In this document: positions 25,598 to 34,067 of the stretch, one piece after another
Layout of the letters: every line of letters begins with the position of its first letter
Numbering within the stretch: the first letter of the stretch is position 1
Source of the DNA: Haloplasma contractile
GTDB lineage: Bacteria; Bacillota_I; Bacilli_A; Haloplasmatales; Haloplasmataceae
Assembly: GCA_016841945.1 (NCBI GenBank)
Contig: JAENYC010000014.1
Coordinates: 22,903-86,902, forward strand
Direction of reading: 5' to 3'
DNA: 64,000 bases
Notes under the pieces: generated by a model
Databases searched by the model: none
What the model was told of the DNA's origin: nothing
Seen by the model: only the letters and a program-made list of their open reading frames with translations
Position numbers and translations under genes: made by a program

Positions 25598-26740
25598 TTA
25601 TTCATCTGGATTTAGTAAGTAATTACCAATTCCATTTGTAATAATTTCATCATATGTAGGCATATTATTGATATCTAAACTACCTTCTGCCTCAGGCATC
25701 CTATTATATACATCAACAATAGTCATGATAGTTGCAACATGACGTCCTACACGTTCATTAAGATGTACACCACTTTCATCATAATCCACATAAGTGATGC
25801 CTAGCTCTGTCGCTTTTGTGTAAAATTTATCGATACCCGTTACAATTAATTCCTCTGTCATTTCACCTCTAATACGACCTTGAGAGGCGTTTGAAGTTTC
25901 TGCAAGGAATACTCTTGTATCGGTATAATCACCTAATTCTCTATGAGTTAATCCTCTAAAATCCTTAGGTGAGCTTTCTGGTTTTATTACGACACCTTTC
26001 ATTTCTAATTCAAACACGATTTGTCCAATCATATCGGAATTTTTTTCATGATAAACAATGGCATTATTAACTGGATATTCTGGTGCAGCTTCATGTAAAT
26101 CTACTGTTAAGGTAATATCATTTTGCTTTACTAACTCAGTAATAGCATAAGCAATTCTTTCGGATATATTACCATCAATAACACCAGGATATGCTCGGTT
26201 AAGATTTCTTGATTCTTGACCTGACATTTTACTTCCAGAACGATGAATATATACTTCAGGAACTGGCCATTGATCAACGAAATTTGTAGCACGTGCACCA
26301 TAGACGAATTCTCTTTCACCAAATGGCGTGTCTATATGGTATGTCTGAGGTGCGCCTTCTTGTGGATATGAGAAATTTAATCCACATTTATTCGCTTCAG
26401 TTAGAATAAATACTTTCCCGCTTGATACAGTCGCATTTTCTAAAAATAGAGTTGCAGCGACTTGTGAAGCAGGCTCGTTACCATGCGTCCCACCTATTAT
26501 AAGTAAACTAGGACCAGGTTTTCCACTATCTATAGTAAATATATCAGCATTTCCACATGTATCTTCTAAGTTAGGGTTATAGTCACTTAATTTTGTTTGT
26601 TCAACAATACCTTCTCGTACGACAAATGTCGCATCATAATTTCGCATTTTATAAAAACTAATGCCGGTAATCACTGAAAATACTAAAGCAATTACCAAGT
26701 AAATACTCATTGATTTTAATTTTTCTATACTTATTTTCAT
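25598..26740 (-). CDS. Membrane-anchored zinc hydrolase, aspartoacylase/desuccinylase-like
   Basis: A 380-residue homologue of the hydrolase at 24108, anchored by one N-terminal segment (about residues 12-30) and lacking a lipobox. The zinc motifs are GGTHGNEPASQ, VDLHEA and a later LAETSNAS with the likely catalytic Glu. ESRNLNRAYPGVIDG is the substrate-Arg loop. The active domain faces outside. Two such enzymes in one locus might differ in endo/exo action or D/L preference, but the sequence does not tell. It starts exactly where the 48-residue membrane peptide ends and shares its transcript. Function in polyglutamate or gamma-glutamyl hydrolysis is inferred from context. Confidence 0.8.
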   Translation of the reverse strand: MKISIEKLKSMSIYLVIALVFSVITGISFYKMRNYDATFVVREGIVEQTKLSDYNPNLEDTCGNADIFTIDSGKPGPSLLIIGGTHGNEPASQVAATLFLENATVSSGKVFILTEANKCGLNFSYPQEGAPQTYHIDTPFGEREFVYGARATNFVDQWPVPEVYIHRSGSKMSGQESRNLNRAYPGVIDGNISERIAYAITELVKQNDITLTVDLHEAAPEYPVNNAIVYHEKNSDMIGQIVFELEMKGVVIKPESSPKDFRGLTHRELGDYTDTRVFLAETSNASQGRIRGEMTEELIVTGIDKFYTKATELGITYVDYDESGVHLNERVGRHVATIMTIVDVYNRMPEAEGSLDINNMPTYDEIITNGIGNYLLNPDE

Positions 26741-26887
26741 TTACTTCACCATCAACAATCTTAGTAAAAACGGAATAATGACAATTGTACAATTTATTCT
26801 ATCCGTCTTCTTTTTATAGTCGTATAAATTCCAAATGACCAATCCCAAAATTGCTAGAAGCATAACACGATAAATCAATAATATCAT
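26741..26887 (-). CDS. 48-residue membrane peptide between permease and hydrolase
   Basis: A short gene with an excellent RBS (AAGGAGG, 9 bases before the ATG at 26885-26887). It encodes a peptide with one strong hydrophobic segment (ILLIYRVMLLAILGLVIW), a polar turn (NLYDYKKKTDRIN) and a second weaker one (CTIVIIPFLLRLLMV). The stop abuts the ATG of the next gene. The spacing and RBS leave little doubt that it is translated. It might be a small subunit of the upstream TRAP-like permease or an anchor for the hydrolases. No family was recognised. Confidence 0.6.
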   Translation of the reverse strand: MILLIYRVMLLAILGLVIWNLYDYKKKTDRINCTIVIIPFLLRLLMVK

Positions 26888-26919
26888 AATGAGATTCCTC
26901 CTTATTTTTTATGTAATAA

Positions 26920-28203
26920 TTAAGATAATGCAGGCATGATAAGTGTAATATACAGCATTGTATAAACAATAATTACACCTATTGGGATTAACATTTGTTT
27001 AAATACTTTTAAATAATTTTTTATTCCAATAAGTCTTGCTGCTGTTGAGCCTGAAATCGCAATCGGTGGCATAATATCTCCGATTGATGCTAGCATTGAC
27101 AATCCTGAAGCAATCGGTATCGCACCATATATAACAAATGATAATACGTATGGTCCACCAAACACTGATGAAGATGCAAATGCTGATATCGCACCAAATA
27201 TCGGTACTGCAGTCGCCATAGCAACATATTGCATTAATCTAGGTAACTGTAAAACTAGTATTACAAATGCTCCACGGACACCATTTAATGTCATCGCTTG
27301 GATAAACATCCCAACACCTAATAACATTGCCATTGTTGGAAGTGCTGAATTTATCGCATTTTTACAAGTAAATAATATATTTTGCTTTTTACCAACAAAT
27401 AATGCAGGAAGCGCTGCAATGATAAATATCAAAGGCATTCCGAGTGGTGCAATCACAAATGGGAAAACTTGTACTAAGATTAATAAAGTAAATAACAAAA
27501 TTAATGGTAAGTAAACAAGTCCATTCACTTCATTCATAATATTAAAGTTTATCTTATCTTCTAATTCCTCCAATTTAATTTTCTTTATATACTTACGTCC
27601 TAAGAATAGAACACTGAAAACTGCTAGAGGGAAAGATAAAATCATTAGTGGGATTTCAAATCCCATATATGGTAAATCAACAATTTCGCAAATTACCATA
27701 ACAGGAACGTTGACAGGAGGTGCTACCATTCCAAAGATAGCACCTGTTCCTATAATAGCCGCTGTTTTAGTCTTAGGTATACCTAATGCGATTAAAATAG
27801 GAGCCACTAATGCACCTGATGTAATCACTGATGTCACAGATGAACCTGTTATCATCGAAGGAAACATAATCAGAAACATTAACGCAATCAACATAAATGT
27901 AGGTAATTTATAGAACCTTTTTACAATCAAAACACTAAATGCATCAAGTGTTCCTGCTTTTTCAATGATTTTCATATAAATCATTGCACAAGCAATCACT
28001 AAAATAACATCGAAATAAGCAAAAGAACCCTCTACTAAGTGTCTTGGTATTTCTAAAAATATTTCAGGTTTACTGAAAGAATAAACAATTAACCCTAATA
28101 TCGCAGATGTCATCATCGAAATTCCTGGCGGTAATTTAAATTTAATAGCACATACCAGGAAAGTTGTAATCATAAGGACTAATAGTATTACTTCAAATAA
28201 CAT
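26920..28203 (-). CDS. TRAP-type (DctM-like) large permease, possible glutamate importer
   Basis: A 427-residue protein with about 11-12 membrane segments and DctM-like pseudo-symmetric motifs: ITGSSVTSVITSGALVAPIL with IGTGAIFGMVAPPVNVPVMV in the first half, and SIGDIMPPIAISGSTAARL in the second. This fits the TRAP large subunit/ion-transporter superfamily, which uses a Na+ or H+ gradient. An upstream in-frame start would extend it into the ggt gene; I use the ATG at 28201-28203, one base after the ggt stop. No typical DctQ or DctP gene is present; the 48-residue peptide and the DUF6305-like lipoprotein follow instead. Transport of glutamate or gamma-glutamyl peptides is inferred from the operon. 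Confidence 0.75.
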   Translation of the reverse strand: MLFEVILLVLMITTFLVCAIKFKLPPGISMMTSAILGLIVYSFSKPEIFLEIPRHLVEGSFAYFDVILVIACAMIYMKIIEKAGTLDAFSVLIVKRFYKLPTFMLIALMFLIMFPSMITGSSVTSVITSGALVAPILIALGIPKTKTAAIIGTGAIFGMVAPPVNVPVMVICEIVDLPYMGFEIPLMILSFPLAVFSVLFLGRKYIKKIKLEELEDKINFNIMNEVNGLVYLPLILLFTLLILVQVFPFVIAPLGMPLIFIIAALPALFVGKKQNILFTCKNAINSALPTMAMLLGVGMFIQAMTLNGVRGAFVILVLQLPRLMQYVAMATAVPIFGAISAFASSSVFGGPYVLSFVIYGAIPIASGLSMLASIGDIMPPIAISGSTAARLIGIKNYLKVFKQMLIPIGVIIVYTMLYITLIMPALS

Positions 28204-28204
28204 T

Positions 28205-30064
28205 TTAGTATCCCAACGCCTTTCCATCACGTCGTGGATCTGCTCCACCGTGTAATTCTCCTGTTTCACTATCAAATGTGATACCTTGTACACCACCGAA
28301 GTATAAACTTCTATTTTCTGTTTCTTCTGAACCATGTACTTCTACTTCATAGCCCATCTCTTCAAGTGAAGTTCTGATTTCTTCAGAGATACCACTTTCA
28401 ACATGAATTAATTTTAGACCTGAGCTTTCTTCTGGTGAGTTCGCAGCATAACAATAAATACGATTTGCATTAATTGCTTCTTGAATATCCATTTCAAAGT
28501 CAATTAAGTTAACAATGGTTTGCATGACAGTTCCGACAATACGCATACTACCTGGCGAACCAACTGCTGCAAATGGATTACCATCTTTCATAACAATGGT
28601 AGGTGTCATGTGACTCAATGGTTTCTTATAAGGTTCCACACGTGAATTACTAGTAGGTCTTACACTAAATCCACTTAATTGATTGTTTAAGACCATTCCA
28701 GTTCCTTCTACAAAGGTACCTGAACCAAAGAAATAGTTTATTGTATGTGTACTAGACACAATGTTTCCATATTTGTCAACCACTGTATAATGAGTAGTTG
28801 AATGATGTTCATCAACATTTTCATCATATGCTGCTTCTAAAGGATAAGTTAAATCATCACCAGATTGATGCGCACGTGGGTTACCCCATCCTCTGCCTGC
28901 ATCGCGAAGAACAACGGCTTGATTTGGATCATATAATTCGAAACGTTCAGCTGCATATGATTTTGAAGTTAAACCAGCTATTGGTACTGGTACAAAGGCT
29001 GGGTCAAAGATATATTGACGTTTGTCACCATAAGCGATTTGTTGTAAAGTCGCTAATAAATGGAGATATTCAAGACTATTATGTTCTAATTCAGATACTT
29101 CTTGAACTGTATTACTGTATACTTCTAATAAATTTAACATTTCAATGACTGTTGTTCCACCAGAACTCGTTGGAGGCATTGAAATAATATCATAACCTTT
29201 ATAAGTTCCCATAACTGGTGTTAATTTTCTCGTTAGGTCTTTACCACGTGCCATATCTTCCATTGTGATATATCCTCCGCCATCTTGAATGGTATCTACA
29301 ATGGCTTGGGCAATTTCTCCTGTATAGAAAACATCTTTTCCTTGTTCTACAATTTTACGCATTGTATTTGCTAAATCAGGATTTTTCAATACATCCCCAA
29401 CTTGAAGTGGAGAGAATCCATCACTTGTATAAATTGGATAAGAGATATCAGAATAAAGACTTAATTTACCCCAACTATCTGATATAACGTTGGCTAAAGT
29501 CTTATCAATTTCAAATCCATTTTCAGCCAGTTCAATAGAAGGTGACAATAAATCTTCTAGTGTTAATTCACCACTACCATGGTTTTCAAACACAGTTAGC
29601 ATTCCATCAACCATCATTGGAACACCAATCGATTTAATTCCATAATCAAGTTCTTCATTACTGTTATATTGTTGAATAGTACCAGCCCCACCTACGAATT
29701 CTCTATAATCATAGGCCACTAATTCGCCTTTCTGAGCATCGTATCCAACAAGGTAACCTCCGCCACCCATGCCAGAACCATTAGGCTCTGCTACACCAAG
29801 GGCAAATGATATCGCAACGGCTGCTTCAAATGCATTTCCACCATTTTCAAGCACATCAAGTCCTATTTTACTTGCATGAGCACTTGCTGATGCAACCATT
29901 CCATTATTCCCTTTTGCATCACGGAATGATAAATCAGTATAATCTTCTGTTGTTGTTGTAGTAGTTTGTTCATTAGGCCCTACTTCAGGTTTACAGCCTG
30001 TTAATGTAATAACAAAGACTAATAAAGTAAGTAGAGATAAAACTTTTGCAACTTTAATTTTCAT
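28205..30064 (-). CDS. ggt: Gamma-glutamyltransferase (GGT/CapD-like) lipoprotein
   Basis: An N-terminal-nucleophile hydrolase of the GGT family, 619 residues from the ATG at 30062-30064. SD AAGGAG precedes it, and it gives the lipoprotein signal MKIKVAKVLSLLTLLVFVIT with Cys at TLTGC. A Thr-rich linker (EQTTTTTTEDY) follows. Landmarks are GNAFEAAVAISFALGVAEPNGSGMGGGGYLV in the large subunit, and the autocleavage site before the nucleophilic Thr in HSTTHYTVVDKYGN, then GMVLNNQLSGF and TPTIVMKDGNPFAAVGSPGS in the small subunit. GGTs hydrolyse or transfer gamma-glutamyl groups; CapD of Bacillus anthracis cleaves and anchors gamma-polyglutamate. Here it precedes the permease by one base and links the fermentation genes to the pgs genes. 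Confidence 0.93.
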   Translation of the reverse strand: MKIKVAKVLSLLTLLVFVITLTGCKPEVGPNEQTTTTTTEDYTDLSFRDAKGNNGMVASASAHASKIGLDVLENGGNAFEAAVAISFALGVAEPNGSGMGGGGYLVGYDAQKGELVAYDYREFVGGAGTIQQYNSNEELDYGIKSIGVPMMVDGMLTVFENHGSGELTLEDLLSPSIELAENGFEIDKTLANVISDSWGKLSLYSDISYPIYTSDGFSPLQVGDVLKNPDLANTMRKIVEQGKDVFYTGEIAQAIVDTIQDGGGYITMEDMARGKDLTRKLTPVMGTYKGYDIISMPPTSSGGTTVIEMLNLLEVYSNTVQEVSELEHNSLEYLHLLATLQQIAYGDKRQYIFDPAFVPVPIAGLTSKSYAAERFELYDPNQAVVLRDAGRGWGNPRAHQSGDDLTYPLEAAYDENVDEHHSTTHYTVVDKYGNIVSSTHTINYFFGSGTFVEGTGMVLNNQLSGFSVRPTSNSRVEPYKKPLSHMTPTIVMKDGNPFAAVGSPGSMRIVGTVMQTIVNLIDFEMDIQEAINANRIYCYAANSPEESSGLKLIHVESGISEEIRTSLEEMGYEVEVHGSEETENRSLYFGGVQGITFDSETGELHGGADPRRDGKALGY

Positions 30065-30096
30065 ACTTTCTTCTCCTTTTTGTTCAAATATTTTAA

Positions 30097-30117
30097 TACG
30101 CAAATGCTATTTACGTA
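30097..30117. other. Small hairpin in the citF-ggt gap
   Basis: Arms TACGCAAAT and ATTTACGTA with a 3-base loop lie in the 84-bp gap between citF and ggt, with no proper T run after them. It could be an RNA processing or stability element. I find no convincing promoter in the gap, so read-through from the glm genes is likely. Confidence 0.35.
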
Positions 30118-30148
30118 ATTTTAACTAATAAATTATGTCTATAGTTTA

Positions 30149-31660
30149 TTATTTTTCTTCATTTTCATTTCTTTTATATAGAAAATCGATTACTGTACCA
30201 TCGCGATACTCTACTACACCGATTAAATCATTGGTAAAGCTTATATCTTGTGGTACACCAATTAATTGATCTGAAATATTTTTTAATTCTTCTATTGTCA
30301 TTAACGGTAAATTGGTTTTCTCTAATTTTTCTATCAAATCAGAACGTTTTGGATTAACTGCAATACCTCTTTCTGTTACAAGAACATCTACTGTTTCACC
30401 AGGAGTTGTTTTACAGATTACTTTATCTTTTATGACAGGAATTCTAGCGTTAAATAGTTGAGAAACAATTATTGTTACTTTAGCACCAAAGGCTGTATCA
30501 CTATGTCCTCCAGAACCTCCCATAATTTCTCCAATAGATGTAGTCGTCACATTGACATTAAAATCTAAATCTATTTCCGTTGCACCCAATATGACAAAAT
30601 CTAAATCGCTTACAATACAATCATCATTTATATTGGCATATTTAGAAGCACTGATTGGTATATGGTTAGGATTTTCGCGTATTGAGCGAATGGCTTCTAA
30701 ATCGAAACATTGCACATCGTATAATTTTTCAAATAAACCTTTTTCATGCATATCAACGAGATAACCTGTAATTCCACCAGATGCAAAACTACCTTTAATC
30801 TTTTCTTGTAACATTAAGGCTTTTAAGTAGTCTGCCACTGCTAAACTAGTACCTCCTGCACCAGTTTGAAATGAAAATCCATCTCTGAAGTATCCAGAAT
30901 GTTTGATAACCTCAGTTGTTAATCTCGCTATCTTTAAACCAATAGGATTTTGGGTAATCTTTGTAGTTCCCGATACAATCTTACTTGCATCACCGATTGA
31001 ATCAATCGTAATAATAGAATCTATAAACTGTCCTTCAATATGGATTTCATCTAATTTATCAACTAAGTTATCAGTAATTACAACTGTATGCTTACCATAG
31101 TAAGCATCTGTGTAGGCATAACCTAGTGAGCCACAAGCACTTTTTCCAATAGATCCATTGATATTACCTTTCTGATCACAAGTAGGTACTGCGATAAAAC
31201 TAACATCGATTGTTACTTCTCCACTTTCTATAATCCTTGGTCTTCCTCCATGGGTATGCATGATGACTGGTTTTTGTAGTAAACCATTGTTAATCGCATT
31301 TGCGACTGGACCAGATATATATGCTGCATAAATTTGAGTGACAGTTCCTTTTTTTATGTGTTCAACGAGTGGCTCATGACATGGAAATATTGAACTAGTA
31401 AACAAACATATATCTTTAATATTCCGTTTGGCGATTTCTTCTATTACCATGTTCAATACATAATCACCATTTCTTAAATGATGATGAAATGATAATGTCA
31501 TACCATCTTGAATATTTATCTCATCGAGTAAATCAGAAACGCTTTTTTTTATTTTATAAAGAGAGGAATTCTTTTTGGTTGTTTGTACTTTTTTTTGTTT
31601 TTTATTTCCATGTCCATAAGAATATAATTCAAATTCTTTTTTATAACCATTAATTTCCAT
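30149..31660 (-). CDS. citF: Citrate/citramalate lyase alpha subunit
   Basis: The alpha subunit (acyl-ACP:substrate ACP-transferase) of citrate-lyase-type enzymes. It shows DGMTLSFHHHLRNGDYVLNMV, IMHTHGGRPRIIESGE, FQTGAGGTSLAVADYLK, SFASGGITGYLVDMHEKGLF and IMGGSGGHSDTAFGAK, all family landmarks; about 503 residues. The ATG at 31658-31660 lies inside the citE end (11-bp overlap). GTG codons further upstream are less likely. Following glutamate mutase and methylaspartase, the complex most likely cleaves citramalate to pyruvate and acetate, as in Clostridium tetanomorphum, and not citrate. No citrate transporter or citC/citX/citG is present. Confidence 0.92.
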   Translation of the reverse strand: MEINGYKKEFELYSYGHGNKKQKKVQTTKKNSSLYKIKKSVSDLLDEINIQDGMTLSFHHHLRNGDYVLNMVIEEIAKRNIKDICLFTSSIFPCHEPLVEHIKKGTVTQIYAAYISGPVANAINNGLLQKPVIMHTHGGRPRIIESGEVTIDVSFIAVPTCDQKGNINGSIGKSACGSLGYAYTDAYYGKHTVVITDNLVDKLDEIHIEGQFIDSIITIDSIGDASKIVSGTTKITQNPIGLKIARLTTEVIKHSGYFRDGFSFQTGAGGTSLAVADYLKALMLQEKIKGSFASGGITGYLVDMHEKGLFEKLYDVQCFDLEAIRSIRENPNHIPISASKYANINDDCIVSDLDFVILGATEIDLDFNVNVTTTSIGEIMGGSGGHSDTAFGAKVTIIVSQLFNARIPVIKDKVICKTTPGETVDVLVTERGIAVNPKRSDLIEKLEKTNLPLMTIEELKNISDQLIGVPQDISFTNDLIGVVEYRDGTVIDFLYKRNENEEK

Positions 31661-32528
31661 GATTATCACCACTCATATTTACTAGTCCAATATTTTTCGC
31701 TATTGCCATTATGATTTCAGCTCGTTTGATAACAGGAAGATCTACCATTTTCCCATCAAGAGAGAAAACGCCTTTACCTTCTTTAAGAGCTTTTTCATTG
31801 GCTTCAATCACTCGTTTTGCATATTTAATTTCTTGTATACTAGGTGTAAAAATACGATTGATAGTATGTATCTGTCTAGGATTAATAGAGGCTTTTCCAT
31901 TAAAACCAATATTTTTAGCAAATATGGTATCATTTATTAATCCTTCCTCATCAGAAGTATCTGTAAATGGCGTATCAATGACACTCTTTTTCAACGCACG
32001 AGCTGCATTCACAACTCGGGTTCTTGCATATAATAGTTCTTCACCAGATTTACTTCGCTCACACATTAAATCAACACATAAATCTTCACCACCTAGCATT
32101 AGCCCAATACAACGTGGAGTCGCATTTAAGATATTGAAAACTTGTTCAACTCCTAATGCTGTTTCGATTAATACCATTATTTTTATTCTTGAATTCACTA
32201 AAGATAATCGTTTATCAAGATCTTTCACACTTTGAATATCTGCCTTTGGTAATAGTATTGTGTCTATTCCTAAGCTTTTTATGGCATCTATATCCTGTTC
32301 ATAATACTTTGTTTCAAATGGATTTACTCTTACAATTGTTTCTACATTTTGATATGATATGGCATTTGTTAATTCCTTTAAAAGACATCTTGCTGAATCT
32401 TTTTCATCAATTGACACCGAGTCCTCTAAATCAATAATAATACTATCTGCATCAAAAACATCGGCATTTTGTAACATACCTGGTGAATTACCAGGAATGA
32501 ATAATAAACTGCGTCTTAATCTATTCAT
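31650..32528 (-). CDS. citE: Citrate/citramalate lyase beta subunit
   Basis: The beta subunit (acyl-ACP lyase), TIM-barrel CitE family, 292 residues. MNRLRRSLLFIPGNSPGML is the usual start. DSIIIDLEDSVSIDEKDSAR carries metal-binding acidic residues. ETIVRVNP, LIETALGVEQVFNI and IGLMLGGEDLC follow, and GFNGKASINPRQI is the conserved end. It catalyses C-C cleavage of the ACP-bound 3-hydroxy acid. ATG at 32526-32528 with SD GAGGTG six bases before; its start overlaps the end of citD. Assignment to citramalate is from operon context. Confidence 0.93.
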   Translation of the reverse strand: MNRLRRSLLFIPGNSPGMLQNADVFDADSIIIDLEDSVSIDEKDSARCLLKELTNAISYQNVETIVRVNPFETKYYEQDIDAIKSLGIDTILLPKADIQSVKDLDKRLSLVNSRIKIMVLIETALGVEQVFNILNATPRCIGLMLGGEDLCVDLMCERSKSGEELLYARTRVVNAARALKKSVIDTPFTDTSDEEGLINDTIFAKNIGFNGKASINPRQIHTINRIFTPSIQEIKYAKRVIEANEKALKEGKGVFSLDGKMVDLPVIKRAEIIMAIAKNIGLVNMSGDNHGN

Positions 32529-32790
32529 TACTTGCACCTCTTATTATCGCAGTTATCATTCTAGCTCGAATGGTAAAATCTAATGCACCTTTATCAACTG
32601 CCTTTACCATGACGTTTTGTATGCCATATTCTTCTAATACATCTTGGATGACTGATTTTATCTGAGAACCAAAGGTATCAAAGACAACGCTTTCTAATTC
32701 AATAGAAGTCTTTCCTTGCCCTGGAAATAACATAATGTAAATATCATTTGATTCATAAGTACCAGCTTTTGATGGCTTAAGTAATTCCAT
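32521..32790 (-). CDS. citD: Citrate/citramalate lyase acyl-carrier protein (gamma subunit)
   Basis: An 89-residue ACP that carries the phosphoribosyl-dephospho-CoA group. The prosthetic-group Ser lies in KAGTYESND near the N-terminus as in CitD, followed by IYIMLFPGQGKTSIELESVV. The ATG at 32788-32790 has SD GAAGGTG six bases upstream; a GTG nine bases earlier is less likely. The maturation enzymes (CitG, CitX) and the acetylating ligase (CitC) that this protein needs are not in the window, so they must be encoded elsewhere if the complex is active. Confidence 0.9.
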   Translation of the reverse strand: MELLKPSKAGTYESNDIYIMLFPGQGKTSIELESVVFDTFGSQIKSVIQDVLEEYGIQNVMVKAVDKGALDFTIRARMITAIIRGASNE

Positions 32791-32795
32791 CAAAA

Positions 32796-34052
32796 TCACC
32801 TTCTATTTTTTTTATTTCTATATTCTAGAATCCTTACAACTCGCATCATTTCATTGTAGACTATCATAAAACCTTCATCAAAGCCCATTCCTGGCTTTGC
32901 GAGTACTTGGTCTGCTTGACAAGCCATTGCAATTTGTGTTGTCACCTCAGCAGAACGATTTGTTTCGTTACATGTACCACCACTATAAACACCAACATTA
33001 TGTGCTTTACAATATCTAATTGCATCAATGACATTATTAATCCCACCTAAAACTGGTGTTTTAATTTGAAGCATATGGGCTGCCTTTTTATCGATGAATA
33101 ATTTAATATCTTCCATTGTATTACACCATTCATCTGCAACGATTTGTACTGGAATGTTTCTTGTTTCAATTTCTTTTACCAAAACACTCAATGCTTCTAC
33201 TTGTAAATCACGATCTTCTACATCCATAGGTCCTTCAATACGTAATTGATATGGATGTGCTGCCTTCCCACATTTTTCAATGTAATCTGCCATTTTCTTA
33301 ATATCATTATTGAAAAGTAGACCTATTGTCCCATACACATCTATGTGAAAGACTGGATGATAATTCTTATTCACTTTTCTATTATCGATGCGGTCTTTCA
33401 TCCATTTAATGTATGAAAGCAACAGTTCTCCATCTTCTCCTAATTTTGTACCAATATTATTTATTAAACCATGTGGTAATACATCAGCTTGTTTGATAAT
33501 CATTTTGTCAACATTTGAAAAACGGTCATCACCTGTTTGTCCAAAGATTGGAACGACATCAATTTTATGTGGTAACTGATATTCTTCTTTCACAATTTCA
33601 GCCATTGTAACGTGATTAGCTTTAGCCACTGCATCTAATATCGCCTGTGTCACACCATAACGTATCGCTGTGTGTATTCTTTTTCCATTTACCTTTACTT
33701 TATCAATTTCCTCTGCTAGTTCTCTAAAAGAACTTAGTTCCCGTCCAATTAGTAATGGATTTATATTTGTTTCAATAAATGGAATGAAATCTTTCGCTAG
33801 AAATAAGGGATCTCTTCCACCGGCTCCTGAATATTGTATTGCTGCACAATCTCCATGGGCAATTTGTCCATCTTCTAGTACTAATAAAACAGAGATAGAT
33901 TCACCAGCTTGACGGATGGATGTAAAACCTTCAGTAACACATTCTCCATCATAGATAAATTGATTTTGTTTAGCGCCCTTTTTTATCGCTCTTTGATCAT
34001 CAAAATAAAATCCTGTTCTTCCTTCACTTAATATCACATCAACTATTTTCAT
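32796..34052 (-). CDS. mal: Methylaspartate ammonia-lyase
   Basis: Deaminates (2S,3S)-3-methylaspartate to mesaconate, second step of the methylaspartate route of glutamate fermentation. It is an enolase-superfamily enzyme of 418 residues, the usual length. It has YSGAGGRDPLF, HIDVYGTIG (metal-ligand region), RIEGPMDVEDRD, IVADEWCNT, the catalytic Lys in LQIKTPVLGGINN and GVYSGGTCNETNRSAEV. The gene ends in TGA and overlaps the region just before citD. It starts 15 bp after glmE, as expected for a shared transcript. Confidence 0.96.
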   Translation of the reverse strand: MKIVDVILSEGRTGFYFDDQRAIKKGAKQNQFIYDGECVTEGFTSIRQAGESISVLLVLEDGQIAHGDCAAIQYSGAGGRDPLFLAKDFIPFIETNINPLLIGRELSSFRELAEEIDKVKVNGKRIHTAIRYGVTQAILDAVAKANHVTMAEIVKEEYQLPHKIDVVPIFGQTGDDRFSNVDKMIIKQADVLPHGLINNIGTKLGEDGELLLSYIKWMKDRIDNRKVNKNYHPVFHIDVYGTIGLLFNNDIKKMADYIEKCGKAAHPYQLRIEGPMDVEDRDLQVEALSVLVKEIETRNIPVQIVADEWCNTMEDIKLFIDKKAAHMLQIKTPVLGGINNVIDAIRYCKAHNVGVYSGGTCNETNRSAEVTTQIAMACQADQVLAKPGMGFDEGFMIVYNEMMRVVRILEYRNKKNRR

Positions 34053-34067
34053 CTCTATCCTACTTCC

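Noticed and set aside
25293..25622. 109-residue plus-strand frame opposite the DUF6305-like gene
   Set aside because: Antisense shadow without RBS or recognisable motif.
31711..32235. 174-residue open frame on the plus strand opposite citE
   Set aside because: No RBS, composition unlike a real protein, and it fully overlaps a well-supported citE; an antisense shadow.
30149..32790. citDEF as a citrate-fermentation operon
   Set aside because: No citrate carrier, citC, citX or citG is adjacent, and the genes follow glmSEL and mal in one transcript. The citramalate lyase role is more economical.
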